Of a DNA stretch of 64,000 bases, positions 58,323 through 64,000 are shown in pieces. The stretch spans positions 1 to 64,000 of the forward strand of contig NZ_LHPC01000038.1 in NCBI RefSeq assembly GCF_001297125.1. Reading direction: 5' to 3'. Position numbers and translations under genes: made by a program. This DNA is from Pseudomonas sp. RIT-PI-q (GTDB lineage Bacteria; Pseudomonadota; Gammaproteobacteria; Pseudomonadales; Pseudomonadaceae). The first letter of the stretch is position 1. Every line of letters begins with the position of its first letter. The notes beneath the pieces are model-generated. The model saw only the letters and a program-made list of their open reading frames with translations, was not told the DNA's origin and searched no databases.

Positions 58323-60776
58323 ATGTCTCACCCACGCTCGTTTACCGTTTTACTGATGCTCTGTCTGCTCTGTCTGCTCTGTATGCCCGGCGTTCAGGCT
58401 GCGCCGACGAATGCACCGCCAGAGGCCGCAGCGCAGGCACCGGCGAGCCCGACCTGGCCTCAGGTGTTGACCAGCGGCGACACCCAACTGACGATCTATC
58501 AGCCACAACTCGACAGTTGGGACGGCTACACCCTGCAGGCGCGCGCAGCGGTCGAGGCCACCGGGCCGGATGGAAAATCCACCTACGGCATTGTGCAATT
58601 CAGCGCTCACACGCTCGTCGACAAGGCCACCCGCTGGGTCGCGCTTGATCAGTACACACTCATCAAGGCCGATTTCCCCTCCAGCGCGAAGTCCGATGCC
58701 TGGGTCGCCACGCTGAAAAATGATGCGGCGAACCGCAAGAAAACTATCTCCCTCGATCAACTCGAAGCCGCCGTGGGCGTGCTCGCAGCGGAACAAAAAT
58801 CCAGTAATGACCCCATAGAAAACACCCCGCCGAACATCATCACTTCCGATGTTCCAGCCATGCTGGTGTACATCGACGGCGAACCGGCTTATCGCCCCGT
58901 CGAGGGCACCGCGCTGCAACGGGTGATCAACACCCGGCCGCTGTTGCTCAAGGATGCCCAGGGCAAACATTATCTGCATGTGTTTGACGGCTGGATGGTG
59001 GCCGATGAGCTCAGCGGTCAGTATGCACCGCTGCCCATTCCGTCCGCCGCTCTGGAAAAAGCCAAGAAAGCCGCGATCCAGAGTCGCCAGGTTGACTTGC
59101 TGACAGGCCAGAGTGACCCAAAGGACAAAATACCCACCCTGGCCAAACCACCGATTCCGCAAATCCATATCGCCACGATCCCCACCGAGCTGATCGTCAC
59201 CGACGGCGCACCACAATGGCAGCCGATCCAGGGCACTCAATTACTTTATGTCACCAACACCACCGGGCACATTTTCAAGGAAATCGGTGATCAGGACAGC
59301 TATGTGTTGATCTCCGGTCGTTGGTTCCGCGCTGCCGACATGAACGGCCCCTGGACCTTTGCACCAGCGGACAAATTGCCCGCGGACTTCGCCAACATTC
59401 CCGATGACAGCCCGAAAGAAAACGTCAAAGCCTCAGTGGCCGGCACACCGCAGGCCAAGGAAGCGGCGATTGCGGCCACCATCCCGCAGACCTCGGCGAT
59501 CAACAAAAGCCAGGTCAAAATGACCCCGCCGCAATACGACGGCGAACCACAACTCAAGGCCATCACCGGCACCCCGCTGCAATACGTGGTGAACAGCCCT
59601 ACGCCAATCATCATGGTCGATGCCAAGAGCTGGTACGCCGTTGAAAACGGTATCTGGTTCAACGCCACTTCACCCCAAGGGCCGTGGTCGGTCGCCACCT
59701 CGGTGCCGGCGGTGATCTACACGATTGCGCCCAGCTCGCCGATGCACTACATCACCTACGTGAAAGTGTATGAATCCAGCGGCGACACCGTGGTGGTGGG
59801 CTACACGCCGGGGTATCAGGGTTCCACGGTGGACCCGGTTAGCGGCGTAGTGGTGTATGGCACCGGTTATCCTTATTCGCCGTGGGTTGGCAGCGTTTGG
59901 CACGGACCGCCGGTGACCTATGGTTTCGGCGTCGCGATCCGCTATACGCCCTGGACGGGTTGGACCTTCGGTTTCGGTTTCGGCTGGAGTTGGGGCGGCA
60001 GTACCGTGGCCATGGGTTGGGGCTGGGGTGCCTATCCCTGGTGGGGCAATTACGGCTGGGGTTATGCCTGGGGCCCGCGCCTGTACCCGGCGCCATTGCC
60101 GTGGGGCGGCGCAGCTTATGGCTATCACGGGGGCGCAGTGGCTTGGGGTCCCGGTGGCTGGGCCGGCACCACTGGCAATATCTACCGCCAATGGGGTGAT
60201 CGTGCCTCGGTCAGCCGCTACGGTGCCGGTTACAACGCCTGGACCGGCAACCGCTGGGCCGGCCAGGTCGGCGCTTCCTACAACTCGCGCACCGGCGTTT
60301 CGGCGGCAGGCCAGCGCGGCGCGGTGCACAACGTCTATACCGGCAACTATGCAGCGGGACGCAGTGGTGTGGCGGTCGGCCCCAATGGAGGCGCCATCGC
60401 CGGTCAGCAGGTGACTGCCGGCAACGTCCGCACCGGCAACCAGGTCACGGCCGGTCGTGGCGCCGTCTACAACCCCAATACCGGCAACACCACGCAGGTC
60501 AGTGGGGTGCGCGGACGCAACAGCAGTGCCGCCCGAGTCGGTGACAACGTTTATGCCGGGCATGATGGCAATGTGTACAAGAAAACCGATGACGGCTGGC
60601 AATCCATGGTCGGAGGTGCCAACCGGGTCAATCCGGGGAACACCGCTCAAGTACAAAACCTCAACCGTGAATCAGAGGCGCGCTCGTTCGGTAACGAACG
60701 CTTGAACAACTATCACAACTCGTCCCAGGCGATGAATCGCTCGTTTGGTGGTGGTGGCGGACTGCATCGACGTTGA
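58323..60776 (+). CDS. Large secreted Gly/Trp-rich protein
   Basis: An 817-residue protein. ATG 58323 follows GGAG and opens a signal peptide, MSHPRSFTVLLMLCLLCLLC then MPGVQA. Residues 30-480 contain related blocks of about 90 residues (IDGEPAYRPVEGTALQRVIN, TDGAPQWQPIQGTQLLYVTN, YDGEPQLKAITGTPLQYVVN) each followed by a W/Y-rich strand. Residues 520-620 are strikingly Gly/Trp/Tyr-rich (FGFGWSWGG, WGWGAYPWWGNYGWGYAWGP), and 640-817 are Asn/Thr/Gly-rich repeats (YTGN, RTGN, NTGN). Probably a cell-surface or exported structural protein; no enzyme motif seen. Confidence 0.82.
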   Translation: MSHPRSFTVLLMLCLLCLLCMPGVQAAPTNAPPEAAAQAPASPTWPQVLTSGDTQLTIYQPQLDSWDGYTLQARAAVEATGPDGKSTYGIVQFSAHTLVDKATRWVALDQYTLIKADFPSSAKSDAWVATLKNDAANRKKTISLDQLEAAVGVLAAEQKSSNDPIENTPPNIITSDVPAMLVYIDGEPAYRPVEGTALQRVINTRPLLLKDAQGKHYLHVFDGWMVADELSGQYAPLPIPSAALEKAKKAAIQSRQVDLLTGQSDPKDKIPTLAKPPIPQIHIATIPTELIVTDGAPQWQPIQGTQLLYVTNTTGHIFKEIGDQDSYVLISGRWFRAADMNGPWTFAPADKLPADFANIPDDSPKENVKASVAGTPQAKEAAIAATIPQTSAINKSQVKMTPPQYDGEPQLKAITGTPLQYVVNSPTPIIMVDAKSWYAVENGIWFNATSPQGPWSVATSVPAVIYTIAPSSPMHYITYVKVYESSGDTVVVGYTPGYQGSTVDPVSGVVVYGTGYPYSPWVGSVWHGPPVTYGFGVAIRYTPWTGWTFGFGFGWSWGGSTVAMGWGWGAYPWWGNYGWGYAWGPRLYPAPLPWGGAAYGYHGGAVAWGPGGWAGTTGNIYRQWGDRASVSRYGAGYNAWTGNRWAGQVGASYNSRTGVSAAGQRGAVHNVYTGNYAAGRSGVAVGPNGGAIAGQQVTAGNVRTGNQVTAGRGAVYNPNTGNTTQVSGVRGRNSSAARVGDNVYAGHDGNVYKKTDDGWQSMVGGANRVNPGNTAQVQNLNRESEARSFGNERLNNYHNSSQAMNRSFGGGGGLHRR

Positions 60777-60878
60777 GGGGTATGCTCACCAGCCCTACAC
60801 TGGACGGGTCGTGCGCCAGCCTTGGCTGGTACAGACTCTGCTCTACCCTGCCCCGTTTTCACGTCGGAGAATCTTCAA

Positions 60879-61943
60879 ATGAGCCAATGGCCAGACACCC
60901 GCATTCTTGACCTCTTCGGGATCGAACTGCCGATCATCCAGGCGCCCATGGCGGGTGCCACCGGTACGGCCATGGTGATTGCCGCGAGCAACGCGGGCGG
61001 CCTGGGCTCGATGCCCGCCGCCATGTTGAGCACCGAGCAATTGCGTGAAGAACTGAAGACAATTCGCCAACACAGCCAGCGCCCGATCAACGTCAACTTT
61101 TTCTGTCATCAACCCCCGGCTGCCGATGAACAACGCGCCCGCGACTGGAAGAATTTGCTGGAGCCGTATTACCGGGAACTGGGCGTTGACTTCGACGCAC
61201 CGACGCCGGTGTCCAATCGAGCGCCGTTTGATAACGCTACGTGCGAAGTGGTCGAGGAGTTTCGACCCGAAGTCGTGAGTTTTCACTTCGGCCTGCCGGA
61301 AAAGTCTTTGCTGGATCGCGTGAAAGCAACCGGGGCAAAAGTCCTGTCTTCGGCCACCACCGTCGAGGAGGCTGTCTGGCTGGAGCAGCATGGCTGTGAT
61401 GCAATCATCGCCATGGGTTACGAAGCAGGAGGCCATCGCGGGATGTTTCTCAGCGACGACCTGAGCAGCCAGGTGGGCCTCTTCGCATTGGTGCCACAGA
61501 TCGTCGATGCGGTGAGCGTGCCGGTCATCGCGGCGGGGGGTATTGCTGACGCACGAGGCGTCGCGGCAGCGTTTTTATTAGGCGCTTCGGCGGTGCAAGT
61601 GGGCACAGCGTACTTGTTCACGCCAGAGGCCAAGGTCAGCGCGTCTCACCACAAGGCGTTGCGCACCGCCAAGGAAAGTGAGACAGCCGTCACCAACATT
61701 TTCACCGGTCGCCCGGCGCGCGGGATTCTCAATCGGGTGATGCGTGAAGTCGGCCCAATGAGCGATAAAGCACCGACCTTCCCGTTGGCGGGTGGTGCGT
61801 TAATGCCTTTGCGGGCCAAGGGAGAAGCGGATTTCAGCAACCTCTGGGCCGGGCAGGCGTTTACGCTGGGGGTTGAATTAACGACGGCAGAACTGACCCG
61901 ACGCCTGGCCGAAGAAGGCTTGGCGAAGCTGGTTCGTGCATAG
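60879..61943 (+). CDS. Nitronate monooxygenase-like flavoprotein
   Basis: A 354-residue FMN enzyme of the NMO/YrpB family. Signatures: IIQAPMAGATGTAMVIAASN near the N-terminus, AGGLGSMPAAMLS, AMGYEAGGHRGMF with the putative catalytic His, VPVIAAGGIADARGVAAAFLLGASAVQVGTAYL for phosphate binding. Class I NMOs detoxify propionate-3-nitronate. GGAG ten bases before ATG 60879. Followed by a REPIN. Confidence 0.88.
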   Translation: MSQWPDTRILDLFGIELPIIQAPMAGATGTAMVIAASNAGGLGSMPAAMLSTEQLREELKTIRQHSQRPINVNFFCHQPPAADEQRARDWKNLLEPYYRELGVDFDAPTPVSNRAPFDNATCEVVEEFRPEVVSFHFGLPEKSLLDRVKATGAKVLSSATTVEEAVWLEQHGCDAIIAMGYEAGGHRGMFLSDDLSSQVGLFALVPQIVDAVSVPVIAAGGIADARGVAAAFLLGASAVQVGTAYLFTPEAKVSASHHKALRTAKESETAVTNIFTGRPARGILNRVMREVGPMSDKAPTFPLAGGALMPLRAKGEADFSNLWAGQAFTLGVELTTAELTRRLAEEGLAKLVRA

Positions 61944-61947
61944 CCCT

Positions 61948-62080
61948 TGTAGCAGCTGCCGAAGGCTGCGTTCGGCTGCGCAGCAGTCGTAAAACCAGAC
62001 ACCGCGGTGTTTCAGATTAACCGTGTAGACAGGATTTACGACTGCTGCGCAGCCGAACGCAGCCTTCGGCAGCTGCTACA
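61948..62080. repeat. REPIN, CAGCTG family, before modA
   Basis: TGTAGCAGCTGCCGAAGGCT ... AGCCTTCGGCAGCTGCTACA with TGCGCAGCAGTCGTAAA/TTTACGACTGCTGCGCA inner arms; near-perfect. Confidence 0.92.
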
Positions 62081-62135
62081 CAGGGTTATCGTGATTTCAA
62101 CGAGCGCATCCAACACGTTCCGTTTGCAGGCAATT

Positions 62136-62159
62136 CGCTATATATTCAGCTATATAGCG
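62136..62159. promoter_or_regulatory. ModE-type operator upstream of modA
   Basis: Perfect arms CGCTATATA (62136-62144) and TATATAGCG (62151-62159) around TTCAGC. This is the known ModE recognition pattern, ending 41 bases before modA. Molybdate-bound ModE would repress the operon. No modE gene is in the window. Confidence 0.85.
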
Positions 62160-62200
62160 TTTAACCCCCCTCGCTGTAGAGCCTACCACGGAGCCGTTTC

Positions 62201-62968
62201 ATGACTATTCGTGCCTCACGTTTTGCCCTCACAAGCCTTGCAAGCCTTCTCGCTGCACTCGCCTTCGGGTCTGCCCAGGCGGACGAAGTCCAGGTCGCCG
62301 TCGCGGCCAACTTCACCGCGCCGATTCAGGCCATCGCTGCCGACTTCGAGAAAGACACCGGGCACAAACTGGTCACGTCCTTCGGTGCAACCGGCCAGTT
62401 CTACACCCAGATCAAAAACGGTGCGCCGTTCGAAGTGTTCCTCTCGGCCGACGACACCACCCCGCAGAAACTCGAAACCGAAGGCGACACGGTCAAAGGT
62501 TCGCGCTTCACCTACGCTATCGGCACCTTGGCGCTGTGGTCGGCCAAGGACGGTTATGTCGATGCCAAGGGCGATGTGCTGAAAAAGAACGAATATCAGC
62601 ACCTGTCCATCGCTAACCCGAAAGCCGCACCGTATGGCTTGGCGGCGACTCAGGTGCTGGCCAAGCTGGGCCTGACCGACAAGGTCAAAGACAAGATCGT
62701 CGAAGGCCAGAACATCACTCAGGCCTACCAGTTTGTCTCCACCGGCAACGCCGAGCTCGGCTTCGTAGCCTTGTCGCAGATCTACAAAGACGGCAAAGTC
62801 ACCAGCGGTTCGGCGTGGATCGTTCCGGCCACCATGCACGAGCCGATCAAACAAGACGCGGTGATCCTCAACAAAGGCAAGGACAACCCGGCCGCCAAGG
62901 CGCTGGTTGACTACCTCAAAGGTCCGAAAGCCGCCGCTGTCATCAAGTCCTACGGTTACCAACTCTAA
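62201..62968 (+). CDS. modA: Molybdate ABC transporter, substrate-binding protein
   Basis: A 255-residue periplasmic protein with signal peptide ending GSAQA. The mature start DEVQVAVAANFTAPIQAI, SFGATGQFYTQIKNGAPFEV, YAIGTLALWSAKDG and the AELGFVALSQI segment match ModA; Ser and Ala/Tyr backbone groups in these loops hold molybdate or tungstate. It is the first gene after a ModE-type operator and is followed directly by modB. Confidence 0.95.
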   Translation: MTIRASRFALTSLASLLAALAFGSAQADEVQVAVAANFTAPIQAIAADFEKDTGHKLVTSFGATGQFYTQIKNGAPFEVFLSADDTTPQKLETEGDTVKGSRFTYAIGTLALWSAKDGYVDAKGDVLKKNEYQHLSIANPKAAPYGLAATQVLAKLGLTDKVKDKIVEGQNITQAYQFVSTGNAELGFVALSQIYKDGKVTSGSAWIVPATMHEPIKQDAVILNKGKDNPAAKALVDYLKGPKAAAVIKSYGYQL

Positions 62969-63649
62969 ATGACGCTAACGAGTGCCGATTTTTCCGCCAT
63001 CTGGCTGACCCTGAAACTGGCGTCCCTGACGACGCTGATCCTGCTGGTCATCGGCACTCCGATTGCGTTATGGCTCTCGCGCACCCAATCCTGGCTGCGC
63101 GGCCCGGTCGGGGCGATCGTCGCCCTGCCCTTGGTGTTGCCGCCCACGGTGATTGGCTTTTATCTGTTGCTGGCGCTCGGCCCTCACGGGTTTATCGGCC
63201 ACTTCACCCAGTCACTGGGGCTCGGCACCCTCACTTTCAGTTTTGCAGGGTTGGTGATCGGCTCAGTGCTCTACTCGATGCCGTTCGTGGTACAGCCGCT
63301 GCAAAACGCTTTTTCCGCCATAGGCACTCGCCCATTGGAAGTGGCCGCGACGTTGCGGGCCAATCCCTGGGACACCTTTTTCAGCGTCATCCTGCCGCTC
63401 GCCCGACCAGGTTTCATCACCGCAGCCATTCTCGGTTTCGCCCACACTGTCGGTGAGTTCGGTGTGGTGCTGATGATCGGCGGCAACATCCCCGACAAGA
63501 CCCGCGTGGTCTCGGTGCAGATCTACGATCATGTCGAGGCGATGGAATACGCCCAGGCCCATTGGCTGGCCGGGGCGATGCTGGTGTTCTCTTTTGCCGT
63601 GTTGCTGGCGCTCTACTCCAGCCGCAAAACCAAAGCGGGCTGGAGCTGA
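62969..63649 (+). CDS. modB: Molybdate ABC transporter, permease
   Basis: A 226-residue inner-membrane permease with five or six helices. The ABC-contact EAA loop reads PLEVAATLRANPWDTFFSVILPLARPG. It starts immediately after the modA stop (ATG at 62969) and is likely translated by coupling. With ModC it forms the channel that takes molybdate from ModA. Confidence 0.95.
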   Translation: MTLTSADFSAIWLTLKLASLTTLILLVIGTPIALWLSRTQSWLRGPVGAIVALPLVLPPTVIGFYLLLALGPHGFIGHFTQSLGLGTLTFSFAGLVIGSVLYSMPFVVQPLQNAFSAIGTRPLEVAATLRANPWDTFFSVILPLARPGFITAAILGFAHTVGEFGVVLMIGGNIPDKTRVVSVQIYDHVEAMEYAQAHWLAGAMLVFSFAVLLALYSSRKTKAGWS

Positions 63650-63652
63650 TTA

Positions 63653-64000
63653 ATGATTCATACGCGTCTGAAACTGAGTTACTCGGGGTTCGCCCTGGAT
63701 GTGGATTTGCAATTGCCGGGGCGCGGCGTCAGCGCATTGTACGGTCACTCCGGTTCGGGCAAGACCACTGTCCTGCGCTGCATTGCCGGTCTGGAGCGAG
63801 CCGAACAGGGTTTTATCCAGGTCAACGATGAAGTCTGGCAGGACAGCGACAAGAAGATTTTCGTAGCGCCGCACAAACGCGCACTGGGTTACGTCTTTCA
63901 GGAAGCCAGCCTGTTTCCGCATCTTTCGGTGTTGGCCAACCTGGAGTTCGGCCTCAAGCGAATTCCAAAACAACAGCGCCGGGTCGATATGGCTCACGCC
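63653..64000 (+). CDS. modC: Molybdate ABC transporter, ATP-binding protein (partial)
   Basis: The first 116 residues are present before the window ends. Walker A is GHSGSGKTT (about 31-39), followed by CIAGLERAEQG and the Q-loop VFQEASLFPHLSVLANL. ATG 63653 is three bases after the modB stop, with TGGAG upstream. The signature and Walker B motifs and any C-terminal MOP domain lie beyond the window. Confidence 0.93.
   Translation, partial: MIHTRLKLSYSGFALDVDLQLPGRGVSALYGHSGSGKTTVLRCIAGLERAEQGFIQVNDEVWQDSDKKIFVAPHKRALGYVFQEASLFPHLSVLANLEFGLKRIPKQQRRVDMAHA

Overview
This 64 kb window is chromosomal DNA from a Pseudomonas of the fluorescens group. The basis is gene content and order (hppD, the kgu 2-ketogluconate operon, ahpC/ahpF, gor, galU, a MvaT-family H-NS-like protein, mod genes), high GC, and about twenty REP/REPIN palindromes with the GGAGCGGGCTTGCCCGCGA core. 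No rRNA, tRNA, CRISPR array, insertion sequence or prophage was found. All positions were read by eye; no searches were run.

Layout. 0.2-3.2 kb: a DUF411 copper-associated protein overlapping a YqaA-type membrane protein, a secreted alpha/beta hydrolase and a D-2-hydroxyacid dehydrogenase. 3.4-4.2 kb: a SAM methyltransferase. 4.3-6.7 kb: a compact operon of cytochrome b561, a TPR protein, an ECF-type sigma factor whose only well-placed start is ATC, and its anti-sigma factor. 6.8-7.5 kb: four tandem 183-bp copies of a REPIN. 7.5-14 kb: a two-component system divergent from an RND efflux adaptor/pump pair, resembling MexMN with its neighbouring regulators. 14.2-20 kb: a DUF1345 protein, a gene-free spacer with two near-identical 20-bp palindromes, an autotransporter, and a large hypothetical gene split by an in-frame amber codon. 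20-27 kb: an AraC regulator, a LysE exporter, then ptxS (also split by an amber codon, inside its DNA-binding domain) and the kguE-kguK-kguT-kguD operon, with PtxS operators before ptxS and kguE.

27-35.7 kb: an AruH-like aminotransferase, a chemoreceptor, glycerate kinase with a CdaR-type regulator, an aldo/keto reductase and a RarD-like transporter. 35.8-40.7 kb: hppD, a DMT exporter divergent from a LysR regulator with an operator-like palindrome between them, and a CSS-motif/EAL phosphodiesterase. 40.9-45.1 kb: a MvaT-family silencer, a periplasmic protein, gloA, ahpF and ahpC. 45.4-47.6 kb: a tyrosine recombinase divergent from a KfrA-N/coiled-coil protein. This arrangement resembles the TnpS/TnpT cointegrate-resolution module of Tn4651-type transposons, but no transposase is present. 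47.5-51.7 kb: gor, a DHA2-type MFS pump and galU. 51.9-53.9 kb: small conserved proteins, including a 58-aa gene. 54-57 kb: an alkylation-damage cluster (ogt, a 2OG-Fe(II) oxygenase, alkB, ada). 57.2-61.9 kb: an AcuI/YhdH reductase with a suspicious substitution cluster, a Gly/Trp-rich secreted protein and a nitronate-monooxygenase-like flavoprotein. 62.1-64 kb: modABC, with a perfect ModE-type palindrome upstream and modC cut by the window edge.

The points most worth checking are the two amber-interrupted genes 3 kb apart, the transposon-free TnpS/TnpT-like module with its intergenic palindrome, the twin palindromes in the 14.9-15.3 kb spacer, the ATC start of the sigma factor, the tandem and nested REPINs, the Ada protein lacking three of four zinc cysteines, and the substitution cluster in acuI.
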